From Plasmodiophora brassicae (taxonomy: Eukaryota; Endomyxa: Phytomyxea; Phytomyxea; Plasmodiophorida), in assembly GCA_036867785.1 (NCBI GenBank), contig CP145413.1, forward strand, positions 62,001 through 126,000: a stretch of DNA of 64,000 bases, in the 5' to 3' direction. The number at the start of each line of letters is the position of its first letter. Positions within the stretch are counted from its first letter, which is position 1. The position numbers and the translations under genes are program-made. Positions 10,801 through 23,367 of this stretch are shown here, in pieces. The notes under the pieces were generated by a model, which was not told the DNA's origin, searched no databases, and was given only the letters and a program-made list of their open reading frames with translations.

Positions 10801-13800
10801 GTCAACCGCAGGCCTAGCCAGATCACGGGATGCCTCGATCACCTTAAACTCATCCTTCAAGGCAAGTGAGATTTCTTCGATCAGGGTAATGATTGGAGGT
10901 AGAAACGGCGGCTGTAAAATGTCAGACGTCTGCTGGTTTTACGCGCGTTAGTGCCTGACCTCCGTCCAGCATTCGTAAATTATCTGAAAAATCGAGTCCA
11001 AATAGCTCCGAATGTGTTGCTGTACAATGGATACAAGAACGCCTGTTCGCTTTTGAGCGGGTTTCAACAATAGCGTGGGCGAACCGCCGCATACCGATTT
11101 GCTGGAACAGGGTTTCGCGTAAGGACTCATCAGTTGACGTTCGCATGGCTGACAGAAACGGCGGAATGATCTGGGACAGGAAAGGAATTCCTTGCATCCC
11201 GAGTGACTTAAAGATAAACATGACCGCTTGGATCACCATGGAATGATGTTGCGACAAAGACGGTTTGCCCATTATTTTCATCAGCGCGTCGATAGCTACT
11301 GTAGGGTAGTAGTCGTCAGACGACGCGGTGAACTCCAGTGGTGATCCGGAACTCTGTGCGAGTATACGTTCAGCCGCCCCTATACGAACAAGCGATGATT
11401 GTAACCTTACCGCCCCAAGCCCACTGTCAATGGAACTATCTCTCGCGCCTGGGTCGACAGCAGCAGAAGTTGTAGCGGCCAGCGATTCGTTCTGAAACTG
11501 TTTGAACTTCAATGGATCGAGGGCGCCGACGATGCCGACGACTCGAAGAGCTTCTCGCCTGACCGGCCATGACACCTCCTCCGTCTTTAGAGCATCAAGC
11601 AATGTGGGGCTGCAACGGTTAATCGTTAAGAGCACTCGGTCGCACGTTTCGATTGTGATCTTACAGCAACTGCCTGTATGTGTTGTACGGCTCTATAACC
11701 TGCCCAGTGCTTCGAATCAACTGCCCGATACAGCGTAAAGCTGCTTCGCGCTTCAACATCGAGGCGCGATCTTGAAGCGTGTCCATAATCAGCGGCATCA
11801 GTGTTGCTAGGTACTACACATACAAATAATGGAATTAGCTACGCAAGGGATACATATGGGCAGAGAATCTACCTGATTCATATCAGAACCGCACACAGTT
11901 GCTAACTGACCCAAGGTCAGCAATACTCGCGACGATACACCTGCACTATCATCCTGACAGCCATGTCCGCAATCAGAGAATCCCCATGATCGCACGTTTG
12001 ATCGACCTTGAGATTCGGCATCAGCACGTTCAGAACAGGAGCAAAGTATGGCGCCATCAGTTGCTGCGCTGCCGCGATAAGATGCCCCAGCAGCGTGCAA
12101 CTTTCTTCTCGACACCGCGAATCGTTCGACAGTTGGAGCTCGGTCAACAGTTGAATGAGAGTCTTGCGCAGAGAAGGCATGACATACGCCGGATTACGCA
12201 ACGCCAGCCTTCCAATAACGGACATGGATGCGCAACGAACTGGAAACACTTCGTCATTCAACGCGACGAAGAGCGACTGCAGGTTCTCTGCTTGTGCCAG
12301 GAAGCGGTCAAAAGAGTCGTGCAAGTTCATGAAGACAGTAAGTCGAATGTCAGCAACGGGATCCGCGATGCCAACCCTTAATAACCGTTCAAGAACCCCT
12401 GACACAGTAAACGTCTGCTGTCGGGTCATTCCACCTAACAAGCACGACGATCAGGGAGCTGATAAAAACCACGATCCGAAGTTCAGCATACGTGGCGGAA
12501 TAGTCGTGTGTCGAACAAGCAGCCGGGCACAAGTAATGCAGGCTTGTTTTCGAATGTACGCCAGATCGTGCTCAAGGTACGTGACGAGGACATCGCGAAG
12601 AAATCCGAAAAGGTTGATCGAATCCAAATTGAACGTTCCCAGCGTCTGAAGGCTCAACGACACAAGCTCTGCCGACGCATCGATCGACAGTGGACTGCTG
12701 ACGGGTTCAATACTGAGATCTGCAGAACGTATCAGGAATCAGATGGCCTTATAGACCCTTTCGCCTACCCTACCGCAAATATCGCCAGTCAACGAAGGAA
12801 CACTATAAAGGCTTGCAGAGCTTGCGCGTCGCCCACCCGCCGGGACAGAAGCGCTTGTCGTTTCGGGAGTTAAAATGGACAGCAGAAGTGACATGAGGCG
12901 GCTTTGAATTGGGGCCAGAAGCTGGGCGCCGCATCATCAATTGCTCATGAGCTGCGGCAACGGGATTCCCGACCGTACCTGCGGGATGCATTCTACCAGG
13001 GTTGTCAGCGCATCAACGAGAGGGCTGCAGAGCCCAATCCGAAACGCCAGCTCTATAAGGTCAGTGTCCGGGGTGCACGACGGCCCGGTGATGTAAGGCA
13101 GTAACTCGGGGCCGACACTGCGTGCGACAGAAGCCAAGCATGTCAGGGCGCATAAGCTAACCTGGTGCCGGCGCACCGCTTTGGGTCCCAAGGCCGCCTG
13201 CGACAAAGCTAATTGTCACACACAGCACCGGGACGCGGGCCACGGGTCGTGAACTCACAGAGATAAGCTGGACAATAACAGGGACCCTCGGAAGGATCCG
13301 CTTCCCGACAGACATGGCAATTTCCCCCAGGGCAACGAATGCAACATCGCGTTGCGACGACAGCGCCCCGGTCAGCGAAGTTCCTGACGCTGCTCAACAC
13401 TTAATCCATCGATAACCAATGACTTGCTGCCTTCTCACCTTGTAGCATGTCGGTGATGTAGTCTAGAGCAGTGTCCATGTACCCGCGAACAAAGGCATCA
13501 GGACAGTACCGCGCAAGACGCGGAAGCGTCGTCAGGACGGCTTCTCGAACAGCAGCAACGCGATGGTCCCGGTACGATAGCACAATGTCACAAGACTGCA
13601 ACTCGCGAATGAATTTCGGGGACAAAGACATGTGATCGGCGAGAGAAACCTCTTTGAAACGCGCAATCATGAAGTCGTCCTGAACGCACAGCAACTCATG
13701 GATCGTCATCAGGCTGCCGTGCACCGTATCGGGGTTCGCCACGGCCAGTCCTTTCTTCGCCTCGTTCCAGACGCGCGAAAACCACTGCACACGCCATCGG

Positions 13801-14441
13801 CTGCCCCGCTTGCTGATCAATGCCAGCGTCGATCGCAATGCCTGAATGGCGGCCTCGCGAATGTTAAGCAGAGGATCATGGAGGGCGACCCAGATGTGGT
13901 CGATGAACGCAGCGACGTGTTGGTTGAACAGCGTCGGAACGTTATCGGCCAGCTGTTTGAGGACTAAAACCGCTGCAAGGCGCCGATGTTCATAACGGTC
14001 TCCCTGGAGCCACTCCAGGGCACGCTTCACTTCGAACTCGACAAAGTCGGGGGTCAATGTCCCTCCAGCGCGAGCGAGGTGCCCCAGAGCCTTCGACGCC
14101 ATATCAAGAATGACGGGATCGGAGCTGGAGACGACCATTCGCAGATAGTTTGCGAACCGAATGATTTTCGTCTCATTCTCCTCATACTGGACGTCGATGA
14201 GGTTGTCGATGACCTGAATGCCGCAGATCTTGTCGCCGGCACTGGGCGAATTCACCAGGTCGAAGATGCGCTTATTCAGGTCGTTCATGAACCGTGTGAA
14301 CGACTCCGACGTGCGCTCCCGGGCTTCGCCCTCGACGTATCTGCGCAGCGCCTCGGTCTCCTCGTTCGTCGACGTCGGCGACGCTAACGCTAGCCGACCC
14401 AGAATGGCGTCCAGCTGAGCGTACGTCGCCGGCCCGCCCAT
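4850..14441 (-). CDS. TOR: Target of rapamycin (TOR) PI3K-related kinase
   Basis: A 9.6-kb gene with about two dozen short introns, encoding the serine/threonine kinase at the centre of TOR complexes. Domains run N to C. HEAT repeats start at [19 protein letters not shown] (14441). The DUF3385 block lies at about 11.6-11.1 kb ([20 protein letters not shown]). The FRB lies at about 6.97-6.7 kb ([20 protein letters not shown]). The kinase domain follows: [11 protein letters not shown], the catalytic loop [21 protein letters not shown] as the metal-binding segment, and [13 protein letters not shown]. The FATC ends [18 protein letters not shown] at 4850. The last intron (about 4939-4991) joins GRDFAGETL to [10 protein letters not shown]. 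The FRB serine that contacts rapamycin-FKBP12 in other TORs (EASRLYF) is kept, so drug sensitivity is plausible. Internal exon borders were not all resolved. MED6 lies upstream on the same strand. Confidence 0.95.
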
Positions 14442-14694
14442 GACCGGCGACCGTTTGCACGTTGCGACTCACCGCGGCTTCCTCGTCTGGGCGACGGACT
14501 TGCTGATGGCGCTGCTGCTTGGGGCAACGTGCACGACAGAAAGGGACCGGCCAGTGACAAAAATACACCCGGCGGCGGCCAACCTGGCGAGAACGACGCC
14601 CACGTGTTCCATGGCCGATGAGGCGATGAAGACGTTGCAAAGTCTGAAGCGCGCATCCGGGTCCCATGGTGCTGGGTGCGTTCGAGTGTATTAC

Positions 14695-15539
14695 TTATCG
14701 GCGAGCGTTCGCCCTCCTGGCGTCCTCTTCCTCGGTATACTGGACAAGGTGGTGTCGTCAGCGCCGGATGCGTACGATATCTACATAGGTAGGCGGGGCA
14801 GATACGTGCCTTCTTTCGCAGGACGGCATCGACGGCGCTGGCGTATTTCGTCGATGTGGGGCGGTCCGGGATCGTCGGCTTGTCGGTCGATTCCCAGTCG
14901 AACGAGTACTGCGTCAGCGGCGTGTACTGCAGGTGCGATGACAGCTGGAGCAGCGCCTCGCTGACATAAAACGATGTGCTGGCCTACGAAGACGCATAAG
15001 TCCATTCCCAACATGCACGGAAACGCTCGCTCGTTTCGCACGAAGTTGCATGCCAGGACGGAATAGATCGTTGGCATCTGGTAGACGGTTCCCCATTGCG
15101 GGCCAGTACCGACCACGTAGTATAGTGCCAGAACGGTGACCGACGTCTCCGAGTGCCGTTCCTGTTTCCGAATCAGAAAGTAGGCCGGCGTCTTCGACGC
15201 CATCGGGGAACTGTTGTCCACTTCGTATTCGACACCAGTCATCGTCCTGCAATCGAGCAACGGTTACCGAGAGCAGAACGCGACGCAAATCGATGGTCAC
15301 TTGATGTAACTGGGATCCAGCGTCCGTTGCAGACTGATCAGCCTAACGCGGATTGTGTCAGACCAGGCCGTCGGGGGAAGCATTGAGCCGTCGTCGCCTT
15401 ACTCATTGTTACAGGATGGGTCGTAGAAGCAGGACTGCTTGAAGTAGTCCAGCAGCGTCGACCGGTTCAACGGCCAGGCCTGCAACCAGGCCAGGAATCG
15501 CCAGCTCGTCCACGTGTCCAGGCCACCACCGGTCGCCAT
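14695..15539 (-). CDS. MED6: Mediator complex subunit 6
   Basis: A head-module subunit of Mediator, which bridges activators to RNA polymerase II. Starts MATGGGLDTWTSWRFLAWLQ, then AWPLNRSTLLDYFKQSCFYD, the family hallmark. Two phase-matched GT-AG introns join PSCNNE to LISLQRTLDPSYIK and then to TMTGVEYEV. The next exon carries AYFLIRKQERHSETSVTVLA and GTVYQMPTIYSVLACNF, all diagnostic for MED6. A further intron (GTGCGAA...CGTAG) leads to a helix and YTPLTQYSFDWE. The 3' end is uncertain: a final short intron is likely near 14790-14710, and the stop at 14695 is my best guess. TOR begins about 250 bases downstream. Confidence 0.88.
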
Positions 15540-15732
15540 CCGGCTCGCAGGATGCCGCGCAATTCGTCGCCCGCGTCCCGCCGCATCTCGGTGCCAACCG
15601 GGCAGTACGATATACGATACCAGCTTGCACTGAACAGTGAACGCACGGTACACCACACGCCTCCATCAGACGAGGCTGTACGGCCGCGTCCCCTATACTC
15701 ATGCTCTGTACGCCCCGACAATGCAATTTTAT

Positions 15733-16634
15733 CTAGGTTCGCAAGTGGCGCAACGCGATGGCGATAGTAATGGCGGCGATGACGCCCAGGGTGGCACTTA
15801 CGATCAGGTCGGGCGGTTGGTCCGGCCGGTGACGGGGGCGTGCAGGTCGGGTAGCGCCCCGGCGGTCGTACCCAGGTAGGCCTGCTGGCTTTGCCTGAAG
15901 CATACGCGCAATCCGGAAGAAGCGCAACTCGGTGGCGACGTCGACCGGGCTGGGGCATTCGGGACAGGACGGCGACGAGAAGTTGTAGTTCGGGCCCATG
16001 CTCTCGTACAGAAGTTCAACAACCGGCAAGACGTACTCCTCCGAGACACCGGGCCGACTGCAGACAGACCTGTTAGCGACAGCGGTAACGTTGGTGAGCC
16101 GACCACCGTGCGTCGTACTGTTCAAGCGCGTGGTCGATGGGGAGACGAACAAGATGGTGGGGCCGATATGGGTCCAGAGCGGGGCTCGCTCCAAGGCGGA
16201 GTAGCGTCTCGACGACGTCCAGCTGCAGGAACTTGGCGGCCCAGTCCAACGCTGTCATTGCGTTGATGTCTTGCAGGTTGACCTCGAAGAACTTCAGGTC
16301 CCGAATGATCCTGTCGATGAGGACGGCCCGAACGCGATGGCTGCTACAGTACCTAGTGGCAAGAACCGTCGTAAGACCTGTGCGGTGACGTTGGAATCCC
16401 AAGTCGCATATGATACGTGCTCTTCACGACGACATGTAACGGATCCGGCCGCCCCGTATACTGTGGACCACCCCACTCATCGTCGGGCGATGAGTGCTTG
16501 CGCAGAGCCCAGTTAAATGCAACCACGTTCTCGTCCAAACGACAATGGGTCAATTGCTGGAGCACCGTCTCTGATAGGGCTACGGATGCGACCCCTAGTA
16601 GTACAAGGACAAGGAACGGATGGCTGCTTGGCAT
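15733..16634 (-). CDS. Secreted/type I membrane protein with ankyrin repeats
   Basis: Seen: an N-terminal signal peptide (MPSSHPFLVLVLLGVASVAL); a charged segment; an exon with at least one clear ankyrin repeat (VNLQDINAMTALDWAAKFLQ followed by VVETLLRLGASP); a Cys-containing segment NYNFSSPSCPECPSP; and a C-terminal hydrophobic helix LIVSATLGVIAAITIAIALR just before the stop. Introns are inferred near 16440-16330 and at about 16111-16063, where a 49-base GT-AG intron joins EQYDAR to RPGVSEEYVLPV. A GTAAGT lies at the start of the last helix, so an alternative splice form lacking it is possible. Ankyrin repeats are usually cytosolic, so a signal peptide on them is unusual. Function unknown. 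Confidence 0.6.
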
Positions 16635-16792
16635 ATGGTTTGGAAATATCAAATGGGTCTCCAGGAAGACGCCCCCCCTGACCCATATCCGTGAAGCAGG
16701 TCAAGGGCCATCACCAGTGACTATGTACCTACATAGGACGGACTAATCGCACACAGGCTATGCCTTCAGAACCGGACCGGGCGATGGCACTT

Positions 16793-17594
<802 letters not shown>

Positions 17595-17989
17595 CCGTCA
17601 CCGGGCGCGCTGATTTGCAAAGTAGAGCAGGTCGACGCGTCCGCATCGCGTCGATATTCCTCGGCCTTGGGAACGACGTCGTCTGATCGCGTCAGCCAGT
17701 GGCAGGTGTTCCCCCTTTCCACTTGGCCTCATCGTCACGCGGAATCGGATGCGTCGCACGGCGGAACGTGTTACGTGACGGTAGGGCGACGCAACCCGCT
17801 CGGCCCCGCAATCTTGCCACCACACGAGTTGGGGGGGCCTCTATTCTACTTCGGGGACTGGAAATGATTACTCCTACATCGAGGCTGCGCTAATACGGAG
17901 AGGGAGGCATAGAGAATGACATTGGATCTGATGGACTTTATTGGGTATAAGGGCATCAGACGTTACACGAAGGATGCGGGGTCACCAGA
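17595..17989. other. Intergenic, nothing recognised
   Basis: About 395 bases between the start of the zinc-finger gene and the end of CAP. Open frames exist on both strands but none shows a domain or a matching splice pattern. It may hold 5' sequence of the zinc-finger gene. Confidence 0.4.
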
Positions 17990-19627
17990 TCAGCCGTGAG
18001 ACACCTGCTGCGTGTTGAGCTTGTAGTCGCCACGGTTCCCGGATATCTTGGTGATGAACTGTTCCGGGACGGGGATCTCGACTGGGTCGCTCTTCTCGGT
18101 CGGCCCAGGAACGCGAATGTTCACTTCCGAGATGTTCGACGTGACGATGCTCGGGTCACTGGAAGACAGGGCGTTAGCTGAAATGGACGACATCGCTGAT
18201 CAAATGAGGGCACCGACCGCTTGACGCATTCCTCCGAAAGGACCAGCTGGCAACCGTGAGTCTTGTCAATGGCGATGCTCGGTGCCGAACCCGTTGTGCC
18301 GACTTCAACGGACTGGCAGTTGACAATCTCGACAGTCGAAACGACGTCGCCAAAGATGAGTGCCGACTTCTTGCAGTTGTCCATGCAAATCGCCTTGACG
18401 CGAGCGCCGATCTTGATCGTCGACCCCTCGCACTTGTAGATGTACACGGTGTGGTTGAGCTGGACTTCACCGGCGGGCAGCTCCACGACGCCAGCGTTGA
18501 CATAGTTCTCAATGAACCACTTGCCTTGGTTGTGCGTGATCGACGGCGGCTTCGTTGCCGCCGAACCCTTGCTCTGCTGTCGAGAAGGCGCAGCAGCCTT
18601 CTTCGGGACGTCGGAAACAAGCCCGGAGCGCTCCTCAGGAGACCGGTTCTTGGACTTCATGTCGTTAGTCACCTTGCTGAGGCCTTTGGTGATATCACCG
18701 CCCTTGTTGATCTGGGCAAAGACCGCCGCCATGCCAGTCAACGTCGGGGCAGTCGTTGACGATGAGGCAGGAGCAGCTGGAGCGGGTGCGGCTGGCGCTG
18801 GCGGCGGCGGCGCACACGGGGGAGCCGCCGGTGCCGATCCGCTGGAGAATTGCTTGATCGATTTGCCGGACGACGACCAGGACAGACCCGTCGGGTGGTT
18901 AGTCTTGATGTACGTCTACAGGCACACGTTTACCCAACCAAACATTCCTCTCCACCGGTGTGCCCCGCATTACCTTCAGTTCGTTCAGCGCATTACGAAT
19001 CTGCTTCACGAACTGCTTGTTCGCCTCATCGGACGCCGACGTCAGCACCTTGTTCAGGTAGAATGTGGACGCCTCGACGGCGTTCTGGACATGCGTTTGG
19101 GGCTTCTCGGGCGCGGCAATCCAGAACAGAGCCGGGAGCGCTTCGGCGAACCCGGCCTGGTGGTTGTACGCCTTGCTGCGGTTGTCCTGAAGCGCGTGCG
19201 CCTCCTGGATCGCCTTCGACAATGGTTCGACAAACTCGCGGAGGTCGGCATCGGACGGCTTCGTGCATTGCGATGCGGCGGCGACAGCGGTCCCAACGAA
19301 TTCGAACGCAGTGGCAGCAATCCGACCCTGACAACAAATCGATTCGTTATTATCAACCGGCACGACAGCGCTTCGGGATCGTACAATCTTCTCGATATCC
19401 CCGCCGATCTGCGTGCACGTCGACAGGAACGGCTGGACGTGGGCGTCAAAGTAGGCCGCGTACGCCGCCGACGATGGCGAGGCGGGCGTCACCGGGCCCG
19501 CCGACTTGCCATGCAGGGCGGGCGCGGCCGGCGCCGACGACTGCGCCGCGCGGACGGTCCCCTCGATCTGCTCGAGGCGCTTGACGCACGCCTCGAATCG
19601 CTGCAGGACGGCATCGAACGTAGCCAT
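17990..19627 (-). CDS. CAP: Adenylyl cyclase-associated protein (CAP/Srv2)
   Basis: An actin-monomer recycling protein. The N-terminal helical folded domain works with cofilin on filaments; the C-terminal beta-helix (CARP) domain exchanges nucleotide on G-actin. Seen: start MATFDAVLQRFEACVKRLEQ, an N-terminal coiled-coil oligomerisation motif; the HFD with FVEPLSKAIQEAHALQDNR; an intron (GTAATG...CTGTAG) to TYIKTNHPTGLSW; a proline-rich linker; a WH2-like stretch (GMAAVFAQINKGGDITKGL); and the CARP domain (GKWFIENYVNAGVVELPAGE to PVEIPVPEQFITKISG). A 65-base intron joins EECVKR to DPSIVTSNISEVNI. All expected modules are present. It diverges from the UNC93-like gene. Confidence 0.95.
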
Positions 19628-20060
19628 GGGTCAGGATCGGTACGGGTCCGAACGTGTGTCGCGCTGGTGCCGAATACGTATTTGGCAGTGTCGTTGACAC
19701 GCGACCCCCTGGGTCGACCGTGTGTCCCGAAATATCGCACTGCCGAACCTATAAATAATCATGTCACACGAGTGAGGACCGTGCGCTGCTTCCAAGCGCA
19801 CCAGCAGAGTGCCCCCCGCAGGTAGATTGGCCCAAGCCGAACCCACCGGATGCGAGCCGCGTCCCCGGTGACACCTGCGTCCGGCAGCAGCGGATCCACC
19901 TTGCACTAAGTAGGGGTACGTAAGTTCCATAACAATAACGCGAACCGACCGTGAACTGGTTACGAGCAAAACGGCCGGCCCCACTGTCACGTTGGGCAGA
20001 AAAGCGCATCTGTTTCGGCCTTGGCGTTCCTGTTTGACAACGCCGTCGCGCGCGTCGACC
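19628..20060. promoter_or_regulatory. Divergent promoter region CAP / UNC93-like
   Basis: 433 bases between two divergently transcribed genes. No gene and no named motif recognised; the region must contain both upstream regions. Confidence 0.5.
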
Positions 20061-21683
20061 ATGCCGATGTTCTGTGACGACGGGCCGTTGCTGCCGGGCG
20101 CCGATGCCGGCCCCGGGTCCCCGTCGCAGCTTGCCCGCGTCGTCGGTCTCGGCCTGTCGTTCCTGTTCATCTTCATGTCGTTCAACGGTCGGTACCCTTG
20201 CGCACATGCGCTGGCCGCTTGGTGTTGATTTCGTCGATGTCGCCAGCCGCCCAGGTGTGTGCTGCTCCTCTCAGCGACGGGCGATCGACATCGTATCTCA
20301 CGTATGTGGCACGTGGTTTAGAATTTCCAGACGTCCGGGTACGATCCTCGCGTTGGGTCGCTGGCCCTTGGTCTGCTCTACTCTGTCTTCACGTACGCCT
20401 ACTGGTCTCTGTAACGCCCCTTGTCGTAGTGGCTCACCGTGCTTCGATAGAGTGTCGAACCTGGTATCTGCCCAGGCCGTCCGACGACTCGGTTTGCGGC
20501 GCTCCCTGTTCCTCGGGTCGTTGACGTATGTGGCGTTTGTCACCGCCAACGCATTCTATCGGCCATGGTTTGTCTACCTGTCATCGGCGTTGTTGGGGTT
20601 CGGGGCAGCGCTGCTCTGGACGGCCCAGGGCTCATTCGTCGTGCGATGCTCGCGTGCCGATGACCACCTGAACCGTAAAGTCCCCGGATCGTCGCTCGGC
20701 AAGTTCAACGGCGTGTTCTTTGCGTTGTTCCAGGCGAACCAGTTCCTAGGCAACGCTCTCGTCGCCATCATGTTCAACTACAACGAATCGCCCGCAACGA
20801 TCTTTACGGTACGTGGCCGTTGTTGCCCGATGACGTTCGGCATGTGACGCCCATGCGTTCCCAGGTGTGCGCGTTTGTATGCGCCCTTGGCGCGTTATCC
20901 ATCCTGCTCCTGAATCCGCCACCGAATGCGGCCGTCGATACCGAATCTGTATCGTTGTCGGCGATCGTGCGATCCGTCGTGACGAATATGGGCGACAGGC
21001 GCCTGCTGCTTCTGGTCCCGTATATCCTGCTGAATGGAGCCACACAGTCTTTCATCGTCGGCGATGTTGCCGCGCTAGCGCAGACGAACAGCATCCGGTT
21101 CTTCGTCATGGCTGCATGGGGGGCGTTTGACGCCCTTGCGTCGCTGTCGCTGGGCAGGATCGCCGACACGGCTGGACGCATACCAGTCATCCTGTTGGGG
21201 ATTGCTACCCAATCGGCCATCTCCGGATATCTCTACCAGGGCAGCGACCAGGGGTTCTCGTTCGAGTTTCTGATTGGAGTCGCAGCCTGCTTCGGAGTCG
21301 TGGACGCCGTCTACAACACAACGGTTTACGCAATCCTGGGCAGCATGTTCCCAGACGCAGAAGCGGCATGTGCAAGTGTGTCTCGTGTTTCGTGCGCGCT
21401 TGTCCGCGTTCGCCTGATTCGCGCCCATTCAGATTTCAAACTGTTCCAGAGCGGCATGATGGCCGTGGTGTTCTTCGTTCGCAGCTGGACAACACTCACC
21501 TCCCGCATCTGCATTATCGCCGCCCTGATATTGGCATCCGCCGGTCAACTGCACAGCAGGAACTCGTACTCCCGCCCTGTCTGATTCGTCGGCCCAGGCA
21601 CGCTGACCATCCTGCACAAGTTCGTGCACAGCATCGAGAAGCACCCAGCGTCCAGCGAACAGGACCGCAGTCGATCGCCGTAA
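20061..21683 (+). CDS. UNC93-like major facilitator family transporter
   Basis: A multi-pass membrane protein of the UNC93/MFS group. Seen: start MPMFCDDGPLLPG, then the first helix VVGLGLSFLFIFMSFNG; FLGSLTYVAFVTANAFYRPW; LLGFGAALLWTAQGSFVVRC, which is the UNC93 signature; and FNGVFFALFQANQFLGNAL. A GTACGT...CCCAG intron (about 20811-20863) joins SPATIFT to VCAFVCALGALS. Another near 21372-21428 joins EAACA to NFKLFQSGMMAVVFF. The last joins ASAG to TLTILHKFVHSIEK and ends at 21683. The second exon region (20190-20460) contains introns I could not place exactly. Family members regulate ion channels or trafficking in animals, and no substrate is implied here. Confidence 0.88.
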
Positions 21684-21884
21684 CGTTGTTGTCGGCAGGT
21701 TGCCGCCTTCTCAACGGCACGAATTGCCACGTAGGACTATATAATATAACTATATACAACACGAGCGGGAGCGGTAGCGGAACAACCGGTCTGCTGCTGG
21801 TGGGGTAGTACCGTAGAGAACAGACACGTTCCGCTGCTGGTCACGGATTGGGGACGTGCTGTTGCCGGAGTCATCATCCTTCGT

Positions 21885-23287
21885 ATGGCGGAGTCCGCCG
21901 TGTCGCACCCAATGGCCATGGCTCTCGACGGCGCCGCCAACGCCGCCGTGCCGTCCGCCGGCGACGATCGCATGAACAACGCCATATCGTTCCTAAAGCG
22001 TAACGAGACGCGGGCGACGACGACGATGTGGATGCGCCCGCTGACTTGACGCTCGCAGATCCAAAGGTGGTCGGCGCGTCCGTCCAGCAGAAGGCGGCGT
22101 TCCTGCATTCGAAGGGCCTGTCCAAGGATGAGATCTGTCGCGCGATGCGATCGATTGACCCGAAGTCGCCGGAAGCCGACCAGGTCGAGCGCGGGGAAGT
22201 CGCCCTCGACCGCCCCGCTGCCGCAGCGGCTCCGCCGCAACCGGCACCACCGGCAGCGCCGCCTGCACCGTCGTCGGCGCCGGCGCCCATTTCGGGTCCC
22301 GGTGGTGTCTTGTACTACCCGGTCGCCGGCCCCAATGGCGTCGTCTACCAACCTCTGTACAAGCAGCCGGCGCCGTCCTCCTGGGCAATGTACTCCATCG
22401 TTGCCGCCGCGGTCGTCGCCGCGGGAGGCGCGCTCGCCTATTCCTATCGCAAGTACTGGCTGGACGACAGCGCCAAGCCGGGCGCCGATGCGGCGGTCAT
22501 CCCTCCTGACGAGCACCGGGAAACGCATGTGATCGTGGATCGTGGCGTCGGCGTGCTCCCACCACCACCACCGCCACCAGAACCCGTCCTGGACGCCATC
22601 CAAGAACTCGCTGCCGACTCCCGCGAGATCAAGCAGCATTTGTCGTCGATATCGCGGTCGCTGGAGGCGCTGTCGACTGCGCGGCCAGCGCCGATCGCGT
22701 CCTCGTCATCGGCCCCTGTTGGCCTGTCCCCGGCTGTGCAAGCCCTGCTGAACAACTCGGCGGCGGTGTCGGAACCAGGCGCTCTGCTGGACGCTGCTGC
22801 TGCTGCTGCTGCTGCTGAACCAGCGTTCAATCTGGCCGCTGCGTCGCTGGAGATGAGCGATGCGCTCGCTGAGTTGATCCAGGATCAGGTCGCCGTGGAC
22901 GTCGCCGTCCCGATCCTGATGATCTACCTGAGAAACGTCGAGAAGGGCGAGCGGTACCAGCGCATCAAGCTGTCCAGCGATTTCTACGAGCAGAAGGTCA
23001 GCTGCTTCCCGAGCGCGATCCAGTTCCTGCACGCGGTCGGGTTCCGCAAGCAGGACGGCTGGCTGGTCTGGCAGGATTCGCCCAACCCGGATTCGCAGGA
23101 CTTCCTCGACCGGCGACACATCCTGTCCGTCGCGCGTGAGCGCCTGACCCAGATCGGCGAGACCGCTCAACGCGCCAAGGAAGAGCGTCGCGACGATCCC
23201 GATCCCGAACCGAGAAGGGCGCAGGTCGAAGGCGATCCTGTCGAGGAAGACGATGCTGGTCGTAGCGAGCGCAGCGATGGTAACTGA
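21885..23287 (+). CDS. PEX14: Peroxin-14 with C-terminal PUB domain
   Basis: A component of the peroxisomal matrix-protein docking complex; the N-terminal domain binds PEX5 WxxxF/Y motifs. 447 residues, one 59-base intron (22000-22058) that joins MNNAISFLK to HPKVVGASVQQKAAFLHSKG. N-domain at residues 28-75 (KGLSKDEICRAM); Pro/Ala-rich linker; one hydrophobic segment at about 145-170 (SIVAAAVVAAGGALAYSYRK); a polyproline run; a coiled coil at about 214-243; a poly-Ala run. Residues about 310-405 are not part of normal PEX14: YLRNVEKGERYQRIKLSS and FPSAIQFLHAVGFRKQDGWL align with the PUB domain of PNGase/NGLY1 (KYRSIRIGN, RGAVECLFEMGF). PUB domains bind the C-terminus of p97/Cdc48. The fusion is in one uninterrupted exon. 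The tail is charged. Confidence 0.92.
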
Positions 23288-23367
23288 GAAGCACCGGCAA
23301 GGCGGACGTCGGGCCGCTGCCCGTGTTAGGCATACGATTAGTCTACCACTAATGAAAATAGTTTACG

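Noticed and set aside
14272-14667. Separate small gene between TOR and MED6
   Set aside because: The minus-strand frames here run through the TOR start and look like untranslated leader or the unresolved MED6 3' end.
18512-19825. 437-residue plus-strand open frame across CAP
   Set aside because: Antisense to CAP, which has every expected domain on the minus strand.
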